Of a stretch of 64,000 nucleotides of DNA, positions 1-9,519 are shown in pieces (the stretch's first letter is position 1; every line of letters begins with the position of its first letter). Under the pieces are notes generated by a model that searched no databases, was not told the origin of the DNA, and saw nothing but the letters and a program-made list of their open reading frames with translations. Position numbers and translations under genes: made by a program. Source of the DNA: UBA4582 sp965657335 (lineage in GTDB: Bacteria; Pseudomonadota; Gammaproteobacteria; Pseudomonadales; Azotimanducaceae). Where the stretch lies: positions 45,089 through 109,088 of the forward strand of contig CBFHOH010000016.1 of assembly GCA_965657335.1 (NCBI GenBank), given 5' to 3'.

Positions 1-810
1 ATCAAGGTTCTAGGAGACATGCGCAGGTATTTTGCCAGATCTTCGGTATTAGGTATTGGTGTTGTCGGTTGAACTTCAGTCAGTCGTTTAATCAACGAAG
101 AACTCATCAAACTGGTGACATAAGCAAAATCAGGATTTTGCTGCACCTCTCGCAATTCTTCTTCGCACTGAACGCGCGTGGTCAGATGAAGGTTCTTATC
201 TCTCAACAGGGATACTTGTCTACCAAGCTCGGCCGGTATAATAACCGAGAGCTTAGCGCCTTCGAAAGCAAAAGTACCCGGCAATTCAGCATGATACAGT
301 GCAGTATCTTGCGGCGCCGGATAAGGAAAACACCAACGCACGTCAAGATCACTTCTACCAGCAGCAGTGATCAGAAAGTTACTGACGACAACAGATAGGT
401 TTTCGGTCATCGCTTTCAAATGTTTGCGCATTGTGCCGGTATGAAGAAACTCCGCCACCATGTCCGGTTCGTGCGATGTAAACTCCGCATTTATAGAGCA
501 ACTACGCGTGGCAATATATTTGCACAGCATTTCCAAACCTTCACCGATAGTACTAGCGCTCAAGGCACACACACCGAGCGCTCCATGGGCGGTGATACCG
601 AGTTTTTTACCAAGATGAAACCCCCAGTTAACGTCAGTTGTCCACGACTCATAGGCATCCACCACCTGACTGAAGTCATCAAAAGCCATGTCTTGGTTGG
701 CAATTAATTCCATCTGTGTGATATTTAAATGCTCAAGCAGGTTTTGCCCGGATTGCCTAGCATCCTCGATCAGATTGAGCGCATAGGCGGTAGGTGTTCG
801 ATTTAGCATG
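1..810 (-). CDS. AraC-family transcriptional regulator, C-terminus cut by window edge
   Basis: I translated this open frame by hand. It starts at an ATG at 810 and runs off the left edge with no stop, giving about 270 residues. The N-terminal part (GITAHGALGVCALSASTIGE and the following segment) matches the ligand-binding domain of AraC regulators of the OruR/arabinose-binding type. The last visible residues, EDLAKYLRMSPRTL, are the first helix-turn-helix of an AraC DNA-binding domain, so about 70 residues are missing. The gene is divergent from the CYP153 P450 at 1109. AraC-family control of CYP153 is known (CypR in Dietzia), so I infer that this protein regulates that P450. The family call is firm; the target is inference. 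Confidence 0.88.
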
Positions 811-1108
811 ATCTACGACTCGGTTCAGTTTTTGCCAAGTGTCATTTGTCTGTCAAATTAGCTATTTCAGCACATTTTCTACCCTTTTTGTCACTTAATG
901 ACAAAAGCCTGTCATCAATTGGTATGGGCATTGAGGACGATTCCTTTTATCCTGTGAGTCTAACTAACTTTAGGCATCCTTATTTTACGATGCGAGTCTC
1001 CACTCGATCGTTTTCGGACAAGCAATGAATAATTTTCAGTGCAGCAACTGGACTATTTGCCTTTGCGGCAAAATTGAGCGGCTGGGCTACCGATAGACGG
1101 AGAAAACC
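811..1108. promoter_or_regulatory. Divergent control region between araC-type regulator and CYP153 gene
   Basis: This 298-base gap separates two divergent genes. It holds a perfect inverted repeat, TTTTGTCA-CTTAA-TGACAAAA at 886-906, and further TGTCA copies at 840-844, 851-855 and about 910. TGTCA-type half sites are common in operators of AraC regulators. A shorter repeat, TTTGCC-N5-GGCAAA, lies at 1056-1072 close to the P450 start. The P450 ribosome site is CGGAG followed by AAAACC and the ATG. I could not assign convincing -35/-10 boxes. Confidence 0.6.
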
Positions 1109-2353
1109 ATGAGCGAAGCAATTAGTACAACAGATTTCCCTGACGCATACACAATGCCCCTCGAAGACATCAATGTGAGTGACCCGATGCTTTTCAAGCA
1201 CAACGCTTTCTGGCCTTACTTTGAGCGGATGCGTAATGAAGATCCAGTGCACTACTGCAAAGAAAGTCAATTCGGCCCCTATTGGTCAATCACAAAGTTC
1301 GATGACATCATGGAAGTTGAAAAAAACCATGAAGTGTTTTCATCCGAGGTGGGTGGCATCACTATCTTTGAACGCATGGCTGACTTCAAAACATCAAGCT
1401 TCATTCAGATGGACCCTCCTAAACACGATATTCAGCGTAAAACCGTGACAGGCGTTGTCGCACCGACCAATCTGTCACTCTTGCAGCCCATTATCCGCGA
1501 GCGGGCGGCGAAGATTCTGGACGAACTGCCAATCGGTGAAACATTTAACTGGGTGGATCGCGTTTCTATAGAGCTCACAACTCAGATGCTAGCTACGCTG
1601 TTTGATTTTCCGTTTGAGGATCGCAGAAAATTGACCTATTGGTCAGACTGCGCAACAAGCTCCGAGGCAAACGGCGGCACAACACCGGAAGCAGTACGCA
1701 GAGAAGCACTGCTCGAGTGCCTTGAGGTGTTCACCGGTCTGTGGAACGAGCGCATCAACAAAGCCCCTGGCAACGATCTCATTTCGATGCTGGCGCACAG
1801 CAAAGACACTCAAAACATGGACCCGATGGAGTATTTAGGCAATCTGATACTGCTCATCGTCGGTGGCAACGACACAACTAGAAACTCAATCTCCGGCGGC
1901 GTTTATTTCCTCAACCAAAATCCAAAAGAATATGACAAGCTGCGAGGCAATCTTGATCTGATCCCCGGCATGGTATCGGAGGTGATCCGCTACCAAACGC
2001 CTCTCGCGCATATGCGCAGAACGGCAACACAGGATTATGTTTTACGAGGCAAGCATATTAAGAAGGGTGATAAAGTCATCATGTGGTACGTGTCCGCCAA
2101 CAGAGATGAAGATGTCATCCCTAACGCAAATGATTTCCTCATCGACAGAGATCGCTCAAGGCATCACATGTCCTTTGGCTTTGGTCTGCATAGATGCATG
2201 GGTAACAGACTTGCCGAAATGCAGTTGAAGACAGTTTGGGAAGAAATAATGAAGCGGTTCAAATATGTAGAAGTTGTAGGGGAGCCAGAACGAGTACAAT
2301 CGCCGTTCGTCAAAGGCTACGAGACATTACCCGTGAAATTACACGCTTGGTAA
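1109..2353 (+). CDS. Cytochrome P450, CYP153 family (alkane/terpene terminal hydroxylase type)
   Basis: This 414-residue soluble P450 has the CYP153 hallmarks. The segment SIELTTQMLATLFDFPFEDR is typical of the family, the I-helix reads LLIVGGNDTTRNS, the K-helix region is EVIRYQTPLAHMRRT, and the haem loop FGFGLHRCMGNR has its ligand cysteine near residue 363. CYP153 enzymes hydroxylate the terminal carbon of medium-chain alkanes and related hydrophobic chains, using electrons from a ferredoxin and a ferredoxin reductase. Neither partner is encoded in this window. The gene stands alone, has a good ribosome site and ends in a strong terminator. A second CYP153 lies at 16724. The substrate cannot be read from sequence. 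Confidence 0.93.
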   Translation: MSEAISTTDFPDAYTMPLEDINVSDPMLFKHNAFWPYFERMRNEDPVHYCKESQFGPYWSITKFDDIMEVEKNHEVFSSEVGGITIFERMADFKTSSFIQMDPPKHDIQRKTVTGVVAPTNLSLLQPIIRERAAKILDELPIGETFNWVDRVSIELTTQMLATLFDFPFEDRRKLTYWSDCATSSEANGGTTPEAVRREALLECLEVFTGLWNERINKAPGNDLISMLAHSKDTQNMDPMEYLGNLILLIVGGNDTTRNSISGGVYFLNQNPKEYDKLRGNLDLIPGMVSEVIRYQTPLAHMRRTATQDYVLRGKHIKKGDKVIMWYVSANRDEDVIPNANDFLIDRDRSRHHMSFGFGLHRCMGNRLAEMQLKTVWEEIMKRFKYVEVVGEPERVQSPFVKGYETLPVKLHAW

Positions 2354-2392
2354 ACCCGTGACGTTGTTTCTCTGAAACAACAGCCCTAAAAG

Positions 2393-2418
2393 AGCAGCAC
2401 ACTGTGCTGCTTTTTTTT
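2393..2418 (+). terminator. Rho-independent terminator after CYP153
   Basis: AGCAGCACA and TGTGCTGCT form a perfect 9-base inverted repeat around a single C (effectively a 7-8 bp stem with a small loop), followed directly by eight T residues. It lies 40 bases after the P450 stop codon. Confidence 0.9.
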
Positions 2419-2515
2419 GCGTGATAGGTCGTGCAACAAAATATAATGCTTCATGCACTCTGCGTCAGTAGAATGCACTCTTAGGTACGAAAGCAAATCC
2501 TTCGGGACCGAAAAA

Positions 2516-3421
2516 ATGAAAAAGCCCGCAAATAAATACCTCTTTGTTTTTTTGGGTCTTGCACTATGTTTGGCGCTAATTGCCTCTCTGCGACAAACAA
2601 TCGATTCGAGCACGGGTGNNNNNNNNNNNNNNNNNNNNNNNNNNNNNNNNNNNNNNNNTCCACGTTCTGAACAAACGACAGCAAAACCACCATCAATAAA
2701 AGTAGCGACTTACAACATCGCTCGAGGTAAGGGTACTGATGGCGTTCGGGACATCCTCAGAACAGCAAGTGCTCTTCATCACTTTGACATCATTGGGCTT
2801 AATGAGGTCGGCGGATATCCTTTCACCAACCAAGCTGAACAACTAGGCAATGAACTGGGGCTCGCTTGGCTGTTTGCGCCGAATCAAAAACGTTGGTTCT
2901 ACGACTATTTCGGCAACGGGGTGCTCAGCAACCTTCAGGTATCAGGTTGGAAGAGCAGAATGTTACCTCACGACGTTAAAAAAAGTAGAGCTTTCCGGAA
3001 TTATGTCGTTACCCACTTCAATTGGCAGGGAAAAGTACTGACAGTGATCACGACACATTTGGGCCGCGGCGACCTTGTTGACGTTCAACTCAATCAAGTG
3101 ATGAAGGAATTCCAGCAATATCCGTATGCGATCCTGATGGGTGATTTTAACCTTAAGCCCGACGATCCGATCTGGGTAGAACAGACAGACCAACAAGCCT
3201 ATACGGAGGCCGACTCATCCATGTCCGCCGCAAATAAAATATTGATAGGCCACAGCGAGAGAGTTGATTATATTTTTCTGCGTGGACTAAAGGTATTGGA
3301 TTCAGGGCATCAACCCCGGGGAATATCTGATCACCCTCTGATTTGGGCAAATGTGACCCTCATCCCAGATCACGATGCCAGCCACACAGCTGAAAAAAAC
3401 CGAAAACCGCTATCGCCTTAA
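2516..3421 (+). CDS. Secreted or membrane-anchored endonuclease/exonuclease/phosphatase (EEP) family protein, with assembly gap
   Basis: The start at 2516 gives MKKPANKYLFVFLGLALCL, a clear N-terminal hydrophobic signal or anchor; an upstream in-frame start at 2453 would hide it. The rest shows the EEP phosphodiesterase motifs in order: VATYNIARG, a Glu in LNEVGG, TTHLG, GDFN and the terminal SDHPL. The family includes DNase I-like nucleases, sphingomyelinases and inositol phosphatases, so the substrate is open. The visible product is about 301 residues, within the usual range. A 40-base N run replaces about 14 codons just after the membrane segment, but the flanks stay in the same frame. The gene is convergent with the serine hydrolase at 3450. 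Confidence 0.82.
   Translation: MKKPANKYLFVFLGLALCLALIASLRQTIDSSTGXXXXXXXXXXXXXXPRSEQTTAKPPSIKVATYNIARGKGTDGVRDILRTASALHHFDIIGLNEVGGYPFTNQAEQLGNELGLAWLFAPNQKRWFYDYFGNGVLSNLQVSGWKSRMLPHDVKKSRAFRNYVVTHFNWQGKVLTVITTHLGRGDLVDVQLNQVMKEFQQYPYAILMGDFNLKPDDPIWVEQTDQQAYTEADSSMSAANKILIGHSERVDYIFLRGLKVLDSGHQPRGISDHPLIWANVTLIPDHDASHTAEKNRKPLSP
2619..2658. other. Assembly gap (40 N)
   Basis: A run of 40 unknown bases inside the EEP gene. The reading frame is the same on both sides if the gap length is right, so it does not imply a frameshift. Confidence 0.99.
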
Positions 3422-3449
3422 ATCAGTCATATACGGTCAACCCGATACC

Positions 3450-5018
3450 CTATTTCTGCTCGACAGCAACAGGTTTGAAATCAAGATCATGAAAATCAAA
3501 ACTGAAATCTGTTTCCGGTGATACCGCCTGCATTTTTACCGCAGAAATGCTGCCGTCAAAATCTCGCTCAAATCTCACATAAGCATCGGCTTCCAAAGTT
3601 CTATCAAACCATTTCACTACGAATACGTTGCCACCCAGATATTCCAGCTGGCCTGTTAATATCGGCGACATTACCGAACGTAGCACCAGCTTATCCTGTT
3701 CCCGTACGATATCGATTTGCCCGAACCAAGGGTCGAGATAGATACCTGCAATTTCATTAACTAACGACTCTTCAGGTGCCTCATAAACGAGCACGGGGTC
3801 AGGTGACGCTGCCGCGTTATAAGCTTGCTGGCTTTTTATCAGCTCTGCTGTCCAGTCTACTTTCTGGTTTGTCATGTATGCACGCACCAGACTATACATC
3901 AAAGCTTTGCGCGCCATACTGGAAGATCCATTAGTCAGCACCACAACACCTAGGTCCAGCTCAGGCACAAGCGTCATATACGATCGAAACCCCGCTAGAG
4001 AGCCCGTGTGCGATAGCTGCTTATAACCGTACACATCCGAAATTCGCCAACCTAACCCGTAACTACTGAAATGGGTATTGCCCCATTCACGCTCGAAGCT
4101 GCCAACCCGTCGCTGTATATGTGAATGCCACATTTGCTCCGCTTGTTGCTCGCTATACAGACGTTTGTTTGGAGAGACTTCTCCTCTTTTAAGCAGAACT
4201 TTCATCCAGCTAGTCATGTCAGCAGCAGAGCATCGTACTGCACCCGCTGCAGCCATATTGCTCACCGCATCATTAATTCGGCTTCTCTCAATCACTACAA
4301 GCTGATCATTTACTCGCCCGTGGGGCGCCGCCAAATTTTTACGAGCCGAGTCGCTCATTGTGCCTGCAAAACAGTGCTGCAGCTGCAGTGGTTGCATGAT
4401 TTTTTGATCAACGAATTCACGCCACTGCATACCAGTCAGCCGTGGAATAAGTTCACCAGCGACGATATAAAGTAGGTTGTCGTATGCGTATTCCGACCTG
4501 AACTGCTTAACCAAATCAAAATGGCGCAGACCATAAATGATATCAGCGCGGGTGAATTCGTTAGGCTCAGGCCAGAGCATCAAGTCTCCAGCACCAACAT
4601 TCAACCCACTACGATGAGTCAGCAGGTCCAGCACGTTGAGCTCAGAGGATACCCACGCATCAGAAAGGCGAAACTCCGGAATAATGTCGTTCACCTTGGT
4701 GTGCCAACTCAACTTGCCCTCGTCAACAAGGATCGCCAATGCTGCTGTGGTAAACGCTTTTGAGTTTGAGGCAACCTTGAACACCGTATCCTTGTTCACC
4801 TTTGCCGTCTCACCGAGCTCCCTGAGACCATACCCTTTGAGATGCACCAGCTGATCTCGGCGAACAATACCCACAGCAATACCAGGCACGTCGAATTTGG
4901 ACATGGTGCCTTCAACAAGCTGATCTATCTCTCGACTTGTCAGCGGTTCTGCATAGGTATGATTTATCAGCAGCAAATGTATCAGCACAAATGCTAAGAG
5001 CTGGCGCAAAATCAGCAT
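3450..5018 (-). CDS. Secreted serine hydrolase, class C beta-lactamase/penicillin-binding-like family
   Basis: I place the start at the ATG at 5018, which has GGAAAA upstream and opens directly into a signal peptide (MLILRQLLAFVLIHLLL, cleavage near TYA-EP). The longer frame from 5063 would bury it. The product is 522 residues. It has the serine-hydrolase triad of the beta-lactamase fold: SNSK (Ser84, Lys87), a Tyr-Asp-Asn at residues 179-181, and HTG in place of the third KTG box. A C-terminal domain of about 110 residues follows, as in many EstB-like and peptidase family S12 proteins. It could be an esterase, a D-aminopeptidase or a peptide hydrolase. It follows nhaC by 22 bases in the same direction. 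Confidence 0.88.
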   Translation of the reverse strand: MLILRQLLAFVLIHLLLINHTYAEPLTSREIDQLVEGTMSKFDVPGIAVGIVRRDQLVHLKGYGLRELGETAKVNKDTVFKVASNSKAFTTAALAILVDEGKLSWHTKVNDIIPEFRLSDAWVSSELNVLDLLTHRSGLNVGAGDLMLWPEPNEFTRADIIYGLRHFDLVKQFRSEYAYDNLLYIVAGELIPRLTGMQWREFVDQKIMQPLQLQHCFAGTMSDSARKNLAAPHGRVNDQLVVIERSRINDAVSNMAAAGAVRCSAADMTSWMKVLLKRGEVSPNKRLYSEQQAEQMWHSHIQRRVGSFEREWGNTHFSSYGLGWRISDVYGYKQLSHTGSLAGFRSYMTLVPELDLGVVVLTNGSSSMARKALMYSLVRAYMTNQKVDWTAELIKSQQAYNAAASPDPVLVYEAPEESLVNEIAGIYLDPWFGQIDIVREQDKLVLRSVMSPILTGQLEYLGGNVFVVKWFDRTLEADAYVRFERDFDGSISAVKMQAVSPETDFSFDFHDLDFKPVAVEQK

Positions 5019-5040
5019 AATTTTTCCATGGCTAGTTGAT

Positions 5041-6411
5041 TTACAAAACAAACAGGCCGGCAACTATGTAAGCAATAAAGGTCAACGCGCCGGTGAAAAG
5101 GGCGTAAGGCAATTGCGTACGAACGTGTTCGAGCAGATCACATCCTGATGCCAGAGCAGATACGGCTGAAGTATCTGATATTGGAGAGCAATGATCACCA
5201 AATACGCCACCGCCTAAAATAGCAGCGAGAATAAACTCAGGCGGTAATCCAAGCGTTTGGATTAACGGCACGCCGAGAGGAATCAGAATGGCAAATGTAC
5301 CCCAAGAGGTGCCCGTCGAGAAAGACATCAAGGCGCCCGCGACAAAAAGCATCGGCGCTATCAGAATGACCGGCAGAAATTCACCTACTAGACCGGCGAC
5401 AAAAGGACCGGTGCCAAGCTCATTCAGACTCGAGCCCAGTGCCAGCGAAAAAAGCAGGATAGTCACGAGAGGCAGCAGCTCACTCATACCGCCAACACCG
5501 ATCTTTACCAATTCAGTATGACCATGATTACCTTGAATCAGCATCATAATGTATGCGACCAACGATGCTGTTGCGGTCGCATACAATACAGATTTCGACC
5601 CGCTGCCCTGAGCAAGCTCGCCATTTCCTGTCCAAAACATAAAGGCAATCATGCCAAAAATAAGCACAGCCATAGGAACGAGTAAATATCGCGCCTTTGT
5701 ACCCTTGGCTTCAAGCATTGGCTGATCGTCGGCTGTGACCTTATCTTCACTGGTGCGAAGCGGACCATAGACCTTTCCGGTCCATGCTGTGTAGAAAACC
5801 AGCAACAAAGTAAAAATCGCATAGAAGTTGAAAGGTACAGAACCCCAGAGAACCACGGCAGAGGCACTGGAAAGCTCATAGTTATTCAATAGCGCAAGAA
5901 TAAACGCACCCCAACCGTTAAGCAGAATAAGAATACACACTGGCGCAGAAGTACTATCAATGATGTAAGCTAACCTGGCCCGGCCTAAGTTAAATTTGTC
6001 AAACAACCCGCGCGAGAGAATACCTGCGGTCAAAATACTCAAATTGCTCTCAACAAATACCGCACCGCCAACTGCACTGGTGAGTAGCGTTGTTCGCCTA
6101 GCCGAGCTTGCAACACCTCTGTTGACTAGCAAATCAACAAGCGCAGAAACGCCGCCGGAAGTTCGAACGAACGCAAGTAATGCACCTATCATCAGGCTGA
6201 ATATCAGTAACCGCGCATTTCCGCCATCCGTAAAAACCCCAACAATTCGCTCAAGACTGTTAAGCCACGCTGGGCCAATAGCATCAAGCCCGGAACTTAA
6301 TAGTAAAAATTCCGCAAGGAAAATACCGGCAAAAAGCGCAGAGATAACTTCTTTCTTCCACACCACAACCAATATAGCCAGCAGCGGAGGCAGAATCGAA
6401 ACCCATTCCAT
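5041..6411 (-). CDS. NhaC-family Na+/H+ antiporter
   Basis: This polytopic inner-membrane protein has about eleven or twelve hydrophobic segments. The C-terminal half carries the NhaC-type signature regions: FSTGTSWGTFAILIPLG, and GGGVFGDHCSPISDTS with its conserved acidic and polar residues. The family exchanges sodium, or in some members organic or amino acid ions, for protons. A TTG six bases upstream at 6417 is possible, but the ATG at 6411 is more likely; the ribosome site is weak for either. The product is about 456 residues, normal for the family. It sits between an LD-carboxypeptidase and a serine hydrolase. The transported ion is inferred. Confidence 0.88.
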   Translation of the reverse strand: MEWVSILPPLLAILVVVWKKEVISALFAGIFLAEFLLLSSGLDAIGPAWLNSLERIVGVFTDGGNARLLIFSLMIGALLAFVRTSGGVSALVDLLVNRGVASSARRTTLLTSAVGGAVFVESNLSILTAGILSRGLFDKFNLGRARLAYIIDSTSAPVCILILLNGWGAFILALLNNYELSSASAVVLWGSVPFNFYAIFTLLLVFYTAWTGKVYGPLRTSEDKVTADDQPMLEAKGTKARYLLVPMAVLIFGMIAFMFWTGNGELAQGSGSKSVLYATATASLVAYIMMLIQGNHGHTELVKIGVGGMSELLPLVTILLFSLALGSSLNELGTGPFVAGLVGEFLPVILIAPMLFVAGALMSFSTGTSWGTFAILIPLGVPLIQTLGLPPEFILAAILGGGVFGDHCSPISDTSAVSALASGCDLLEHVRTQLPYALFTGALTFIAYIVAGLFVL

Positions 6412-6479
6412 AAGCAATCACTCTGTGGAGAATTATCCTAGCGTATCATTTATTTCGCGATAATCGATAACTCAGGAGA

Positions 6480-7559
6480 CTATGATCTAACCGCCGTCTC
6501 TAGCAAGCGAAGCGTTCCGGCATCAACATCAAGCTCCGCTTCAACGCCAAGCGGGACAACGGTCATATCTTCAACATGGCCAATCATCAGACCACGTATG
6601 ACAGGCACCCCAAGCGGCACACACCTTTGCTCAATGACTTCTTCAACACTAAACGTGTTAAGTGCATAGTCAGTGTCAGTGAACTTCCCTATCGCTATGC
6701 CTGCCACTTGCTGCAATTTCCCTGCGAGCCAAAGGTGGGTCAACAACCCGTCGATACGATAAGGAGATTCACCAACGTCTTCCAGCACGAGGATTGCATC
6801 CTTAAAATTCGGTTCAAACGGTGTGCCAATCAACTTCGTCAGCAGGCTTAGATTGCCGCCGACCAACTTTCCTCGCGCCGTACCAGGTACAAATCTCGTT
6901 AATCGATTTTCTTCCTCGACCCAACCTTCTTTAGACTCAAATGGTGGAGGCGCGGCAATAATTGTCGACGATTGAGGCAACATGAGCACTTTCTTAAATT
7001 CGGCGAGGGTGTAATCGGTAAAGTTTTGTTTGGCTATAGGGCCATGAAAACCAACCAACCCCGTTTTGGTTACCAACGCATTAAGAATTGCAGTGATGTC
7101 GCTGTACCCCATAAATACCTTGGGGTTTCTCGCTATTAACTCATAATCAAGGTAAGGAAGAATCCTCGGAGAACCCCAACCCCCGCGCACACAGAATATA
7201 CCGTCAACCTGCTCGTCCGCGAACATCCGATTAACGTCCTCCGCTCGCTCCTGATCTGTCCCGGCAAGATATTCGTTGCGCTTGTACAGATGTTTGCCTT
7301 CCTTCACCTTAAAACCAAGCGATCGAATGACATCAATGGCGAACCGAATGCCTTCGTTCTCCGGCGCATTACTCGCAGGTGTAACAAGCCCAATCGTCAT
7401 TCCCTTACGCAATCTGCGAGGTTTCACTAAAGCGGGGAAAGAGGCCCCGGTTTGCGCTATTTCTGTCGTTGGGGGCTGAGCGCGGCTCGATGCGGCATGG
7501 GAACCTGCAGCAACAGCCAGCGAACCCGCCATGCTCGTTAGCATCGTTCTTCTTTTCAT
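6480..7559 (-). CDS. LD-carboxypeptidase family (S66) protein, exported
   Basis: The start at 7559 has an AGGA ribosome site. The product begins MKRRTMLTSMAGSLAVAAG, a twin-arginine-like or Sec signal peptide, and is about 359 residues. S66 features are present: GYSD with the nucleophile serine, the RGGWG loop, a Glu in LVLEDVGE, and a His in IGHVEDM. Family members (LdcA, MccF) cleave the bond between L- and D-amino acids in murein tetrapeptides, or cleave microcin C-like acyl-sulfamoyl adenylates. LdcA of E. coli is cytoplasmic, so an exported version hints at periplasmic murein turnover. That role is inference. Confidence 0.88.
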   Translation of the reverse strand: MKRRTMLTSMAGSLAVAAGSHAASSRAQPPTTEIAQTGASFPALVKPRRLRKGMTIGLVTPASNAPENEGIRFAIDVIRSLGFKVKEGKHLYKRNEYLAGTDQERAEDVNRMFADEQVDGIFCVRGGWGSPRILPYLDYELIARNPKVFMGYSDITAILNALVTKTGLVGFHGPIAKQNFTDYTLAEFKKVLMLPQSSTIIAAPPPFESKEGWVEEENRLTRFVPGTARGKLVGGNLSLLTKLIGTPFEPNFKDAILVLEDVGESPYRIDGLLTHLWLAGKLQQVAGIAIGKFTDTDYALNTFSVEEVIEQRCVPLGVPVIRGLMIGHVEDMTVVPLGVEAELDVDAGTLRLLETAVRS

Positions 7560-7604
7560 ATGTTTTGTCCTGGAGCGAGATATCTTCAGACCACGACCCA
7601 TCAT

Positions 7605-7741
7605 CCAAGATGACCATATCTATTGCAATTAAAGAGGTGAACAACACGACCTTGTTTTAAAGATCGCGTTATTACAACAACTTACTCAGGCACTCGCAGG
7701 AGACTGCGTTCACAGCAGCAACACCGCGCAAAAGCAACGAC
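7605..7741. other. Short intergenic gap
   Basis: I see no gene, convincing promoter or hairpin in these 137 bases between the LD-carboxypeptidase and the thiolase, which are transcribed in the same direction. Confidence 0.5.
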
Positions 7742-8953
7742 TCAGTCGTCTGCTACGAGCACTAGCGTACCCGTAGTGGACAGTGCTCCACCCGTTCCGT
7801 TGACGATACAGGTTTTCGCACTGGTCTGTTTGCCAACATCCCCATGTATGCCATCCTCTGCGGTTCCAGACAGCTGACGATACGCCTCGATCAACAAAGG
7901 CATACCGTACATACCACTATGATTGAATGACAAGCCGCCACCGTTAGTGTTAATTGGCAACCTGCCACCGGGCGCTGCATGGCCGTCTTTCCAGAGCGTA
8001 TGGCCTTCGCCGGGCGCTGCAAGCCCTAACATTTCTGCGGTAATGGCTGCCGTAATCGTAAACGAATCATAAATCATCGCCAGTTCCATTTCTCCGGGAC
8101 CCATACCCGCCATCGTGTAGGCCGCTTCAGCTGATCGAGAAGCAGATGTCGCCGTAAAATCTTCCATTTCAAGCATGTTCGCATGCCCCATACTTTCGCC
8201 AGCACCCGCTAGCCATACTGGCTTGGTATTAAGGCCAGCAGCTACTTTTGGGCTCGCAATCAAGACGGCACCACCATGGTCGGCAACCATGCAACAGTGC
8301 AATATCGTTAGCGGCCATGCGATCAACCTTGACTCTTCAACCTGCGCTACAGAGATCGGACCACCAAACGGATGTTTTTCTTTTGAGTACATCGCCGCCC
8401 TGGGATTCAAGGTTGCCCAGTCACGGGTGACCTTAGCGATATGTGCATAGTCCTCAGTCGTTGTGCCGTAACGATGCATGTGTCGCACCATTGCATGAGC
8501 GTAATTCGAAGGCGCGCTACCCAACCCATAAGCCATGCTCATTTCTGCTGCTGGAGATGCTACACCAGCACCCCGACCATAATTTCCCGTTCCTCGGCCG
8601 CCAATCTTTCTCGCGGAAAAGCCGTTTTCGCCGTGTGTCACGAGCGCGATGTCAATAATGCCGGAATGAATTGCCGCCATCGCATGATGTACATGCATTT
8701 CAAATGAACAGCCGCCAACCGCGGTCGTGTCGATGTACTTGGGCTTGATACCGAGATGCTCACATAACTCTGATGACCAGCCAGTGGAGAAAACACCTTC
8801 GATTCTCGATATGGGCACCCCTGTCTGATCACTCAGATTTTTGATCGCTTCGATGTGCAACTGAAGCGACGTTTTAGGCTCCTCAAGAAAACCAATTTCG
8901 TTTGCTTCCGCGGCACCAACGATGGCCGCTGATTTATATAATTGTCCTGGCAT
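7742..8953 (-). CDS. Thiolase-like protein of the SCP-x/acetyl-CoA acetyltransferase type
   Basis: This 403-residue protein has the two-half thiolase fold: AAIVGAAEAN at the N-terminus, TTAVGGCSFEMHVHHAMAAI around the nucleophile region, and NGTGGALSTTGTLVLV at the C-terminus. It resembles the SCP-x branch, whose members cleave 3-ketoacyl-CoA of bulky or steroid-like chains and often act with a DUF35 zinc-ribbon/OB partner. That partner is encoded just upstream, with only three bases between its stop and this ATG. GGAG in the preceding gene's end serves as ribosome site, so the two are translationally coupled. Whether it degrades or synthesises a chain is not visible. Confidence 0.88.
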   Translation of the reverse strand: MPGQLYKSAAIVGAAEANEIGFLEEPKTSLQLHIEAIKNLSDQTGVPISRIEGVFSTGWSSELCEHLGIKPKYIDTTAVGGCSFEMHVHHAMAAIHSGIIDIALVTHGENGFSARKIGGRGTGNYGRGAGVASPAAEMSMAYGLGSAPSNYAHAMVRHMHRYGTTTEDYAHIAKVTRDWATLNPRAAMYSKEKHPFGGPISVAQVEESRLIAWPLTILHCCMVADHGGAVLIASPKVAAGLNTKPVWLAGAGESMGHANMLEMEDFTATSASRSAEAAYTMAGMGPGEMELAMIYDSFTITAAITAEMLGLAAPGEGHTLWKDGHAAPGGRLPINTNGGGLSFNHSGMYGMPLLIEAYRQLSGTAEDGIHGDVGKQTSAKTCIVNGTGGALSTTGTLVLVADD

Positions 8954-8956
8954 TAT

Positions 8957-9373
8957 TTACTCCTCAATCACCCGCCAGAACGGGATGTAGGTATCCTCGT
9001 TGGCCTGTTCAAATTCAATTTTCACTCTGGCACCAATTTTAATGTCTTCAGGTTTTTCCGGATCGACCCCCCGCAATACAGTCAACATTCGATCACCTTC
9101 ATTCAAGTCAATGTAGGCTGTAACGTAGGGCGCTTCTGGCTCCCAAGGACCAAACACCAGATGTTGCACGGCGTAAGTATGAATCTTGCCTTCGCCACTA
9201 GCCTCAACCCATTCAAGATTCGTTGAATGACAATGGGGACATATAAATCGCGGATACCAGTGAACGCGGTTGCAATCCTGGCATCTGGGCAACATTAATT
9301 TGCCTTCTTTTGCGCCCTCCCAGAACGGAACGGTGTGGGTTCCCCGAGTGGGAATCGGTTTGTTGTAGGTCAT
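8957..9373 (-). CDS. DUF35-type zinc-ribbon/OB-fold protein, thiolase partner
   Basis: The ATG at 9373 has GGGGA upstream and gives a normal 138-residue product; the frame's longer N-terminus from 9493 is hydrophobic and unlike the family. The N-terminal rubredoxin-like zinc ribbon shows two CxxC pairs, CQDC and CPHC. An OB-fold follows with HTYAVQHLVFGPWEPEAP and YIDLNEGDRML. Proteins of this family bind acyl-CoA and form complexes with thiolase-like or hydratase subunits, as in steroid side-chain breakdown. The gene sits directly before the thiolase and is almost certainly co-translated with it. Confidence 0.9.
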   Translation of the reverse strand: MTYNKPIPTRGTHTVPFWEGAKEGKLMLPRCQDCNRVHWYPRFICPHCHSTNLEWVEASGEGKIHTYAVQHLVFGPWEPEAPYVTAYIDLNEGDRMLTVLRGVDPEKPEDIKIGARVKIEFEQANEDTYIPFWRVIEE

Positions 9374-9519
9374 TAGGTTTCCCCGAGTAAAAATAGAAAC
9401 GATAGAAAAGTGCTGTAGCACTAAAGAGAACACAAAAAGAACGTCTAACGCAAGAAAGTCAGTTGCCGGTTGACCAGAGCGATATTCGACCATTAATTCA
9501 CAGAATACCTACGCTGCAG

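Noticed and set aside
2453..2515. Upstream start for the EEP protein
   Set aside because: It would place 21 polar residues ahead of the hydrophobic signal segment; the ATG at 2516 fits better.
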